A stretch of DNA of 10,802 nt, from positions 4,554,818 through 4,565,619 of the forward strand of contig CM022675.1 in assembly GCA_012295275.1 (NCBI GenBank). Reading direction: 5' to 3'. The translations under genes were made by a program, and so were the position numbers. Origin of the DNA: Chrysomallon squamiferum (taxonomy: Eukaryota > Mollusca > Gastropoda > Neomphalida > Peltospiridae). Positions 1-7,845 of the stretch are shown piece by piece. Position 1 is the stretch's first letter, and every line of letters starts with the position of its first letter. A model generated the notes under the pieces. The model was not told where the DNA came from and ran no database searches. It worked only from the letters and a program-made list of their open reading frames with translations.

Positions 1-35
1 TATTTTATAAATTATGTTAAAGTTGGTAATTTCAC

Positions 36-165
36 CTGTTCTATAAATAGAAACTGTGTTTCTTCCTCCGCAGTATTCTTCATATGTCCCTGCACATCGA
101 ACTCGTTTTGTAGTTGACTTCACAGGACTTGCTGTGTCAGAGATTTTACAGTAACACTGCTTTCC
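36..165 (-). CDS. Gene A exon 4: second half of WSC domain
   Basis: Acceptor TTTTTTAG|GGAAAG (phase 0) and donor ACAG|GTGAAA (phase 1). It encodes GKQCYCK, a basic linker with KSTTKRVRC, then AGTYEEYCGGRNTVSIYRT. The CYC, C-x-G and YCGG-N-x-[VI]-[SY] spacing is that of the second half of a WSC domain. It differs from the gene B exon at 9214-9343 by only a few bases, nearly all at the 3' end. The next exon lies beyond the left edge. Confidence 0.88.
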
Positions 166-1969
166 CTAAAAAACACAAAATTAATAACAATAATAACAAA
201 AAATAACCTAGAAAAATATGCTAATAAATTTATAGTTGTAGTAATATGAACACAACAACAACAACAACAACAACAACAATAATAATAATAATAATAATAA
301 TAACAATAATAATAATAATAATAATAATAAAAATAACAATAATAATAAGAAGAAGAAGGATATTTGTAGTAGTAGTGGTAGAAGTGGTAATAGTAGTAGT
401 AGATGAAGTAGTGGTGTTGGTTGCCGCAGTGACAGTTTAATAGTAGAAGTATACCTGTCTGTGTGTCCCATTTGTCTGTGTGTGATTCAGGTAACCTAAA
501 ACAAGTATATATTTAACACTTTTTGTTTTAAATTCAGACTTTATCAACAGAAGCATTTACCAACCTGTAAACCAATTTTTCCATTGCTCGGTTTACATTG
601 CTGGAAGCATTTAAAAGCATCATTGTCTTGTATTTCGTAGTTAGACCTCGAACTCTCTACATCGATATCTCCAACGTACTGGAATAATGTTTCATTGGTC
701 TCTGAAAACAAAATCTAGAGCAATAACAACACACAAAAAAATGAAACAGTCTATTTATTGAATCATTTATTGTATTATGATTCTTATTAGTGGTTTTGTT
801 CTTACTTTTGATGTCGTAGATAATGATCAATTTATAAAGTAAAACTTTGATAAAACTTTAAACATTTATTTATGTTCTAACCGACATTTAAATTATTGAT
901 AACTGAATACCTACCAGTCCACATCCACGGTGTATACGTCTCAAAAGCTCCTACCCAATAGCTTTTGTTTTCTACCATTACAGAAAGAAATTTGTTTTTG
1001 TCTAAATCAGAATGATGAACAACGAGTCTGCCTCCTGCCTCCTCACAGCCAGAATACGCTGCCTCCCACCAAGTTTGGTTTTTATCCAGTGTAAAATATT
1101 CTTCTAACATTTCTTCTTGTTTTCTGTCAGACCACGGACCTGTGTTAATTTATTAATAATTATCTTAATCTTAATTATATTTATCTTGATGAAATTTTAT
1201 GTTACGTTTTTATATATACATTTATGCAAATGTATTTTGTTTCTACTGAATACATTTATACATATTTATACTGTTATGTTTTATAAACTTATAAATAATT
1301 ACTTAGTTAGGTGATGATATACAATATTCTAATATGTAATATTTCTTCGTTATTATTATTGTTATGTTACGTTATTTTATGTTATTGTATATATACTATT
1401 GCTGTTATTTAAAGTTAGCTACGTCAAAATACGTGAGCTAATTTTCCATTTATAGTAAACAGTTTATTTTGAAAATATGTCATAACGTGCTACTTTATGC
1501 TGTTATGTTAAATCCTGTTGCGTACTGTTGTTACGCTATACAGTTATTTAATTTTCATCACACTCATTATTGTTGTTTGTTGTCGTCGTTATTAGTGTTG
1601 TTGTTGATGTTGTTACTGTTATGATTGTTGCTGTCGTTCATCTAGTTATTGTTGTTTTTTGTTGTTGTTATTAGTATTATTAACTATGATACAAGCATTT
1701 CATGTTAAACATCCATTAAACATCCAGCAGGCTGTATTTTGAAAAAGGTCTGCTTTTAACATAATCATCATATACAAGAAAGCTCAATTAATAAAATTTA
1801 AATAATTTCAAACATTTTAAATTGTCTCCTTCAGCTTTATACATACTTCAAATGACTTGAAGTGCAACGAATAAATTAATTTTAAATAAATAATAAACTT
1901 ACCTAGCCTTTCTGCACCTGTAACCTGATTGTAGATCGTAAATATAATCACTGCTGTTACTAAATTCAT
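36..1969 (-). CDS. Gene A: secreted or membrane C-type lectin-like/WSC protein, 5' part (joined exons 1903-1969, 915-1139, 565-701, 36-165)
   Basis: The 5' part of a lectin-type extracellular protein, incomplete because the gene runs off the left edge. The four exons join with matching phases (1, 1, 0, then 1 going out) and all have GT-AG ends; together they encode 186 residues. Residues 1-18 form a signal peptide (hydrophobic VTAVIIFTIY, likely cleavage after VTG). Residues about 40-97 are the first half of a CTLD: WxxA near 46-49, C54, GGRL at 58-61, YWVGAF at 83-88 and the WMW of the loop at 94-96. Residues about 103-184 are a WSC domain with paired cysteines, IGLQ, CYC and YCGGRN. Both modules are known carbohydrate-binding folds, so sugar recognition outside the cell is the likely role. 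By comparison with gene B, the missing exons should encode the rest of CTLD1, a second CTLD, a stalk, a transmembrane helix and a tail; that is inference. It lies downstream of gene B in a head-to-tail pair. Confidence 0.85.
166..564 (-). other. Gene A intron inside WSC domain, conserved with gene B intron
   Basis: This phase-0 intron splits the WSC domain between GLQ and GKQCYC. About 140 bases (roughly 425-564) and the acceptor-side bases align almost base for base with the corresponding gene B intron (9344-9596), so the duplication or a later gene conversion is recent. It is about 146 bp longer than its partner, mainly because of an (AAC)n(AAT)n expansion. Confidence 0.75.
250..358. repeat. 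Compound trinucleotide microsatellite (AAC)n(AAT)n(AAG)n
   Basis: About ten AAC units run into some twenty AAT units (with interruptions) and a short AAG tract. It lies in the gene A intron; the paralogous site in gene B (around 9360-9390) has only a few units. Confidence 0.95.
565..701 (-). CDS. Gene A exon 3: first half of WSC domain
   Basis: Acceptor TTTTCAG|AGACC (phase 1) and donor TTACAG|GTTGGT (phase 0). It encodes LFQYVGDIDV, a variable stretch, then DNDAFKCFQQCKPSNGKIGL and Q. This matches the first part of the WSC family pattern (Y-x-G, a Cys pair four apart, then GLQ). The paralogous exon in gene B is 9597-9733, the same length (137 bp), with most amino-acid differences in one short patch. 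Confidence 0.87.
915..1139 (-). CDS. Gene A exon 2: first half of CTLD1
   Basis: Acceptor TTAACACAG|GTCCG and donor ACTG|GTAGGT, both phase 1. The exon encodes the N-terminal half of a C-type lectin-like fold: two Trp and Ala-Ala in the helix (TWWEAAYSGC), the GGRLVV strand, then YWVGAF and PWMWT, equivalent to the WIG and W-x-W-x-D/G landmarks of the family. It contains N-glycosylation sequons at NQT and NKS. The second half of the CTLD does not follow directly; a WSC domain comes next. Confidence 0.88.
1140..1902 (-). other. Gene A intron 1 (signal exon to CTLD exon), AT-rich, no exon seen
   Basis: 763 bp bounded by GTAAGT and a TTAACACAG acceptor. It is AT-rich throughout, with repeated TTATGTTA-like words around 1320-1560 and a GTT/ATT-rich tract near 1560-1680. 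I see no further coding segment on either strand. Confidence 0.7.
1560..1680. repeat. GTT/ATT-rich imperfect trinucleotide tract
   Basis: Interrupted GTT, GTC and ATT triplets within gene A intron 1, a degenerate microsatellite. Confidence 0.7.
1903..1969 (-). CDS. Gene A exon 1: start codon and signal peptide
   Basis: ATG at 1969-1967 in an A-rich context (AAATAATG), then 22 codons (MNLVTAVIIFTIYNQVTG then AERL) and the first base of a split Gly codon. The donor is G|GTAAGT. The next exon at 1139 starts with two bases that complete GGT, so the phases agree. The core VTAVIIFTIY followed by a small-residue cleavage site (VTG|A) is a typical signal peptide. This exon is too short for ordinary ORF finding; it was found by following the phase-1 acceptor of the CTLD exon upstream. 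Confidence 0.82.
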
Positions 1970-2035
1970 TATTTCTTTTGGTTTTCTTGTGTTTACTTTT
2001 ATATACGAACATTCTTATGCAAGACTATATAAAAC
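1970..2035 (-). promoter_or_regulatory. Probable core promoter of gene A (TATA-like boxes)
   Basis: Read on the minus strand, TATATAAAAG lies at about 2005-1996, some 30 bases before the ATG at 1969; a second TATATAG-type box is at about 2031-2025. The nearer box would give a very short 5' UTR, the farther one about 30 nt. The + strand also reads TATATAAAA at 2026-2034. Placement is by sequence only; no start site is visible. Confidence 0.4.
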
Positions 2036-2216
2036 CGAGTTTTGCTAAAACCAACAAGGAAGTAGATACTAATAAACAGAGGAAAAGAGGTCACGAATCT
2101 GGCTACTTAGAATGCATTGTTTGTATATTTGTGGTCGTATAATAATTATAAGTGATGCATTCGTGATATGGATTATTTCAACGTCTTTCTTGTACATACA
2201 TAGATTATACATGAAT

Positions 2217-2475
2217 ACGTACATACATACATACATACATACATACATACACATGATACATACAACCTATACAAATACATAAATTCTTGTGTTCACACAT
2301 ACATACGTACATACATACATACATACATATAAATGTACACGCATTATATAATGGATACAGATATAAATACACACATGTATCTATCCATACAAGTACATGC
2401 ATGCAAATAAATAGATACATACTTGAATATATACACATCTAGACACACCAGAAACAAACATACAAAATATAAATA
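2217..2475. repeat. (CATA)n tetranucleotide tracts
   Basis: Two long CATA runs (about 2217-2250 and 2297-2330) lie within a wider region of ATAC/ACAC-like words reaching about 2475. This is intergenic, just upstream of the gene A promoter. Confidence 0.9.
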
Positions 2476-2479
2476 CATT

Positions 2480-3540
2480 CATTTTCACACACACATGTCC
2501 AGCTAATTTTCAGGATGACCACGTAAGATTACAAAGAGAACAGACAATATTAGATTATAAACCAGTGTCTACTTCAGTTCTTTGCAAAGCTGATAAATAC
2601 GAGAAATTTTGAATATTTCTGGTTTTAAAGATATAGCAAGTGTTTTATTTCTATTAAAAAAGAAGAAGATAACTTTGACCTATCACAGTTGTTTAAAAAC
2701 AAATGTAGTAATACATTTGTAAATTTGGTTGCTTATAAAAATATTATTTTATCAACTAAAATTCAATGTTTCAAAATTTGTGCAATATAAATAATGGAAA
2801 GCAGTTGTTTTGTTACAGAATGATTTTGAAACATAAAAATCTGGGTGGGGTATTACCTGGGACAGAGATTACACAAGTAGTATATCTCAGTTTTATAACA
2901 CTCAGTCATACAGAGAATGTTAATACTAATTAAAGAGACAGATATAATGAATTTAGATCATCTTCACAGTTGGCTACTTTGTACGTTTAATGTAGTTAAT
3001 GTATTTTTAAAATTCTTTGCCGTACAGGTAAATAAAAATAATCTTTGTCTGCAGATAAATTCTTTAAATTGATTCAGTTTAAAATTCTGCTTGTCTGTTC
3101 TGTGATTTTCATTTGAAGATTGTTTATAACAAAATAAAGTCGCTTGTATTGTTTATGTTTATTGACGACAGTCACTCTACAAACAACAGAAATATTTGTT
3201 TCACTTTGTTAAACAACAAACCAGGTAGTAATAAGATAAGAACCTGTTTTGTCACATTTTGTACTCACCACGTTTTATTACTAAATTTATGATAAGTAAT
3301 ATATTGCAAAATCTCACTAGAAACTTGTCATTAGAATTAAAACTGATGCTCTAAAATTAGTCTTAAAATAGCGCAGATCGAGAAATATCGGAGAATAAAC
3401 ACACACAGAGTTACTTAATATGGTTGTCACCAACGTCATAATAATATCTCCTGTGTGTTAATGTCACATTTTATCTTTCTTGTTCTTTCTTTGTACCTCC
3501 CACTGGTTTTAATATCAAAAATACATTGTTATTGTTATCA
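2480..3540. other. Intergenic stretch with no recognisable gene
   Basis: AT-rich DNA between gene B and gene A. I checked both strands for exon-like coding runs with splice sites, tRNA-like folds and repeat arrays and found nothing supportable. Confidence 0.55.
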
Positions 3541-3565
3541 TCATGATCATCATCTACATCGTCAT

Positions 3566-3570
3566 TTTCA

Positions 3571-3637
<67 letters not shown>

Positions 3638-3662
3638 CTTTTTTTATTATTATTATTATCTT
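3566..3662. repeat. (ATT)n microsatellite
   Basis: About twenty consecutive ATT units to about 3637, an interruption of T and C, then another short ATT run. Confidence 0.95.
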
Positions 3663-4240
3663 CTTTTTTTAAATTATTTTCTTCATTTACAATTAAATAT
3701 ATATTTCCTCAAAAGCAATTATGACCAAAAGGTGAAACACCAAGAACAACTGTCTCACAAAAACAGCAGATATAAAATTATTACATTACATTAAACTTAG
3801 TTTCACAGTTCTGTTTCTCTCCTTTAGAGAGCTCCTCACTCTCCGAAACTGACTTCATTGAATGGAATCTGTTAGTACATCTTGAAATGGACCTGAATTT
3901 ATTTTGTGTAAAAAGAACAAAAAAAATGTAAATCTCGGTTCTTGAAAATCAACGTTAAAAATGTTCAAATGTTGACTGAAATGTCAAACACTCGACCCCC
4001 CTCCCCGCACCAGTGGCACTTCTTTTGACAAGTACTTTTCACGTTTATCTTTTGGGAAGTGAATTAACTTTGAATTAATTAATTTCTCTGTTGCAGTAGA
4101 CAGGTAAAAAAAACAAAAAAAACTGCTTTCACAGTTGTCTTCTTATGGTGTTAATCTGTGACGTCACTTTTCAACAGCACATTTCTAGAATCTGTGTTCT
4201 AATGTTTAGCAATGCCTGAAGAACTGTTCTTGTATAAAAT
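3663..4240. other. Intergenic stretch with no recognisable gene
   Basis: No coding exon is seen. It includes a short C-rich patch (around 3994-4008) and a perfect TGACGTCA at 4159-4166. Otherwise it is unremarkable AT-rich DNA. Confidence 0.5.
4159..4166. promoter_or_regulatory. Perfect CRE-type palindrome TGACGTCA
   Basis: An exact match to the CREB/ATF consensus in intergenic DNA. A second perfect copy lies at 4439-4446, 280 bp away. Function is inferred from the motif only. Confidence 0.35.
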
Positions 4241-4386
4241 CCTCCAATTACAAATGTAAATCCAAATTTGTTTCTGAAACAAAATGTTTTTTTCCGAACT
4301 CTGGAACTTAACATAGCCAGGATTCAGACTGAGACTCTACTAGTAAGAAATTTTAAATAAACATGACTATACATCTAGAAAGACGT

Positions 4387-4440
4387 ATGTGTGTGTATGT
4401 TTGTATGTGTATGTGCGTGTGTACATGTGTGTGTGTTGTG
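4387..4440. repeat. GT-rich microsatellite
   Basis: Interrupted GT/GTAT repeats in the loop of the inverted repeat. Confidence 0.85.
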
Positions 4441-4446
4441 ACGTCA
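4439..4446. promoter_or_regulatory. Second perfect CRE-type palindrome TGACGTCA
   Basis: Identical octamer to that at 4159-4166, placed at the end of the GT tract inside the loop of the inverted repeat. Confidence 0.35.
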
Positions 4447-4528
4447 GTTAAATAGTCCAAAAGCTATGAATGTTTTTATGTTTAATTTCTTTTGGTGATG
4501 TTTGCACACAGCTGTTGTTTTGAGGAAA

Positions 4529-4702
4529 TCTGTAACTTCAAACGCTCGTTCTGAAACGAGGTAGAGTCTCAGTCTGAATCCTTGTTATGTTATGTTCCAG
4601 AGTTCGGAGAAAACATTTTGTTTCAGAAACAAGTTTGGATTTGCATTTGTAGTTGGAGACTCTGTAACTTGAAAGACTCGTTTTGAAACGAGATTACGTC
4701 TC
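4529..4702. repeat. 42-bp direct repeat (4529-4570 and 4661-4702) with internal hairpin
   Basis: TCTGTAACTT begins both copies. Each contains a near-palindrome CTCGTTYTGAAACGAG (4545-4560 and 4677-4692) and ends in GTCTC. The copies are offset by 132 bp and bracket the right arm of the inverted repeat. Confidence 0.75.
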
Positions 4703-5033
4703 GAAAATTGTTAACAGACGACAGAATTTTTCATCAGGTTTTTCTACTACTTTTGGGTGAAAAAACCTTTTATACTGGACAGAGAAATGAAACTAACATA
4801 TTTCATTTGTGTTTGGTCCAAACTGTTTTTATGAAGAAAACTCGTAGACAAAACCTCGAGAACGTAACAAGTAGTGCATGAACGATGTTCGTGATACCAG
4901 TTGGATAAACCATACAAAATGGCGGCTGTTCCAAAGTAATTCAGTTGAAATTAAAACTTTTTCGTCACACTACAAAGTAACACTGGTGCAATAAGCACAA
5001 AATTAAGAATTCAAATTTTCAATTTATCCAGTT

Positions 5034-5039
5034 TTTATT
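5034..5039 (-). promoter_or_regulatory. Candidate polyadenylation signal AATAAA of gene B
   Basis: AATAAA on the minus strand, about 570 nt after the TGA at 5615-5613. It is the first canonical hexamer I found downstream on that strand. The implied 3' UTR would include a long ATT tract. Confidence 0.4.
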
Positions 5040-5227
5040 CAAATAGCACTTGAAACAAAGAATAAATCAATCATTCGAAAGTCAAAATATATCGATTTAC
5101 CTGATGGTCCATTTGAATAGTAGCGAGGTTTACTGTATGACAATAAAGTTAGATTAATATTTAAAAGTTATTGTAAAACAGACTTCGAGTACGAAACGGA
5201 AAACAACAACAATAAAAGCATAGACAA

Positions 5228-5228
<1 letters not shown>

Positions 5229-5297
<69 letters not shown>
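5229..5297. repeat. (AAT)n microsatellite, in the presumed gene B 3' UTR
   Basis: Over twenty uninterrupted AAT units on the + strand, read as ATT in the gene B transcript if the 3' UTR extends to about 5034. Confidence 0.93.
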
Positions 5298-5612
5298 TAA
5301 CAAAACAAAAAAGTAACTGTTAACGTGGATTTTAGAAAACACTTCCTTCAAGCGACAAATTTTGCATCAGCGCAGATTAATACTAAAAATCTTAGTATAA
5401 GAAGAGATCTCTCATAACTCAGGAACAAGGTGAAAAATAAATCGCACTGACATCGTAGTTCCATTCTGACGTAGCAAAATCAAGCAATGTGGTAGTTTGA
5501 CCGTCAGGTTGGTTAAGGTGGCTGGCTATAAGGTTCTGATGTTGTTGCTGATGTTGCAGGGTTTCTGTCCATGGTGTTGTAGTCTTCATAATAATCAAGG
5601 TGGATGTAGGCG

Positions 5613-6186
5613 TCAGGTAGCTGTCCTCTTTTTGCTTGTGCTGTCGTAGGCGCTGTCATTGTCGAAACCAAGCTGGCTGTAGACATACGACGTGGTTGTT
5701 ACCGTTTCCTTATCGTAGGGTTCATAGTCACCGTTGTCGTCCCCAGCAAGGTTGTTGTAGATGTTAGATGTTCGAGTTGTCGTATTTGTTGTGTCTATGT
5801 TGTTGGAGTCTCCGTCAAGGCTGCCTGAGAGATGATTCTCCACTTCAGACGTTGTAGTAGTAGCTGTCTTGATATCCGCTGTGTCGTAGTCTCCAGTAGA
5901 TGTGTTAACGGGAAGTGCTTTAACGTCTGCGATGTCGTAGTAGTTATCGTTTCTGTTTTCCACGTTGACAGTAACTCCGTTTGGGACGTTGTAGTAAACA
6001 CTGTGGTTTCCTTGATTTTCTGATTCAAATTCATAATCTGCCGACGTCGATGTCGTTGTTACCTCATAACTCGGATTTGCGTGACCACGTTGTAAATCTT
6101 CAGCAGAGCTGATTTCATTGTTTCTTTTATTAAAATTAATTCTTGTCTCTGGTAACTTCTTAGTTTTAAAACAAAATCGACGTGTT
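5613..6186 (-). CDS. Gene B last exon: cytoplasmic tail with tyrosine motifs
   Basis: Acceptor TTTTTCAG|AACACG completes the split Arg codon (CG|A) of the transmembrane exon. It encodes 190 residues to TGA at 5615-5613. It begins basic (RTRRFCFKTKK), then becomes acidic and rich in Thr, Asn, Asp and Tyr. Motifs seen: NPSY (the NPxY form used by PTB domains and endocytic adaptors), YYNV and IYNNL (Y-x-N, the Grb2-type SH2 form), YYDI, YDTADI, YEPY, YVYSQL and AYDS. Three degenerate repeats of about 25-35 residues carry a TTT-x-x-S core, then (E/I/V)-(Y/E)-x-x-L and an Asp/Asn-rich stretch. Phosphorylation and partner binding are inferred. The reading frame probably once continued past the stop (see findings). 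Confidence 0.85.
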
Positions 6187-7810
6187 CTGAAAAATGAAGA
6201 TATTATTTAAATTTAAACTAATACTAAGTTAGTTTTATTATACGAGTTTCTGTCGTGACGACTCTGATAATTCAAAGGAAAAACTATTTTACATTTCAAA
6301 TTAAACTAAAGATTAAGTGAGAAAAATAACAGTGAAATATATAGATTATTTTATTACTTTCGTTCATATCCTATTATATCTTTTACTTTTATACCTTTCT
6401 TTCATTCATTCATATCCTTCTCATTCTTTCATCCCTTTTTCTTTCTCTTTCTTTTGTCTTAGCATTTCTAACAAACATGATAAACAACACAACATTTTTC
6501 TTTCTTTTTCATTCATTAATTCTTTTTTCCTTCTCAATGTTTTCTTTCATATTTGAGCCTATTCTTTTTTCTGTTTTTTTCTTCTTCGAGAATTTCATAA
6601 TTTTATTTAATGATTGATTACAACAAATTCTCACCGTCTAGACCAAACTACAACGGCAGCAATGACCAACACCACTAAAATAACAGCAGTGACGCCACCA
6701 CCAACATATGCTGAAAATAATTATACAATAACAGTACAAATGTTTTTATGTATGCATATATGTATATTTTTATTTATTTATGTATTTATTTATGTATTTA
6801 TTTATGTATTTATTTATTTATTTACTTATTTATTTCTTTATTTCTTTATATTTTTCACTTAATTTTGAAATAATATTAATTTTGACACAAATATAACGCT
6901 TTATAATGACCCCTTTTCCTAATAAAATTATATCAAACAAATTACAAAAAATATTTATAAACAATAATATATTAAGTTAAAAAATTTAAAAAACTAAAAA
7001 TTAAAAAAAGAATATTAAAAAGAATACTATTAATGAAAATATATTTAATTAATTTGAATAAGGTTAGCAGAATAATCCTAGTAAATTGACAAATAGCTAG
7101 TATAATAAACTTAGTAAATTAAAAACGAATAAAATAATTGTTGCAAATTAAATAAACCATTAAGCACAGACAAACTGGGTAGAAAAATATAAATAAATAA
7201 TCTTAATTAATTTAAACAAATCTAGTAAATGAAATTTAGTCACAAACTTAATAAAATAAATTTAGGGGAAAAAAGTAGTAATTATAGCTAGTAAATTAAA
7301 AGTAGGAAATAACTTGGTAAAAGTTGTACATAAATTTAGTAATAAAAACTACTAACTTAAATCCAATAAACTAAAACAGTTAAATATTGTTTAAAATAAA
7401 TAAATAAATAAATAAATAAATAAAAACTAATAAAATATATCTAGTAAATTAAATGTAGTCAAATAAAATTAGTTGAAACTCTTAAAACAAAATAGTAAAA
7501 TTAAAACTAACCTGACTTTTTTGATGGATGTTGTGTCTCAGTGGATTGTTTCCTTGGAATTACCTCCCCTGATGTTGTTGGTTCAGAAGCAGAAGAAAAA
7601 GTCGGATTGGAGAAAAGTTTGTAAGTTGACAATTTTGACGTAGCTGCTGCTGTTGTTTTGGGGGACAGTTTTGCAGGCGTTGTCACTGATGTGGACGTTG
7701 CTACTGGTTTAGTAACATTATCTGTAAATGTATAAAAAAGATTGTCTCTAGAAGACATTTTTTTTTGTATCAAAGACTTTGTATGTCATCTTTTAACTTT
7801 ATTATTATTT

Positions 7811-7845
<35 letters not shown>

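Larger units (their letters stand above)
4241..4660. repeat. Large inverted repeat (100-bp arms, 220-bp loop)
   Basis: The left arm 4241-4340 and the reverse complement of 4561-4660 align along their whole length with about ten differences; the inner end GATTCAGACTGAGACTCTAC is identical. The 220-bp spacer carries a GT-rich microsatellite. Such a fold-back could be a MITE-like or fold-back element, or an inverted duplication. No target-site duplication was identified. Confidence 0.85.

Noticed and set aside
208-471. Leu-rich and Thr/Ile-rich open frames across the AAT/AAC tract on both strands
   Set aside because: They are translations of a microsatellite inside a gene A intron.
420-564. A hidden exon in the intron segment conserved between genes A and B
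   Set aside because: The flanking exons join in phase 0 exactly at the WSC GLQ-GKQCYC junction, so an extra exon would break the domain; recent duplication explains the conservation.
2069-2438. Open frames rich in MYVC repeats
   Set aside because: Produced by CATA tetranucleotide repeats; no splice context or domain.
2217-2475. CRISPR-like array
   Set aside because: The repeats are simple tetranucleotides without unique spacers, in animal DNA.
3455-3794. Poly-Tyr/poly-Ile open frames
   Set aside because: Translations of an ATT microsatellite; the ends show no coding character.
4919-4939. ATGGCGGCTGTTCC with a good start context
   Set aside because: Only six codons before TAA, with no splice donor or conserved continuation.
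5154-5351. Poly-Tyr open frame on the minus strand
   Set aside because: ATT tract in the presumed 3' UTR of gene B.
5795-6034. Other open frames over the tail exon on both strands
   Set aside because: Shadows of the phased tail exon, which is supported by splice joining and motifs.
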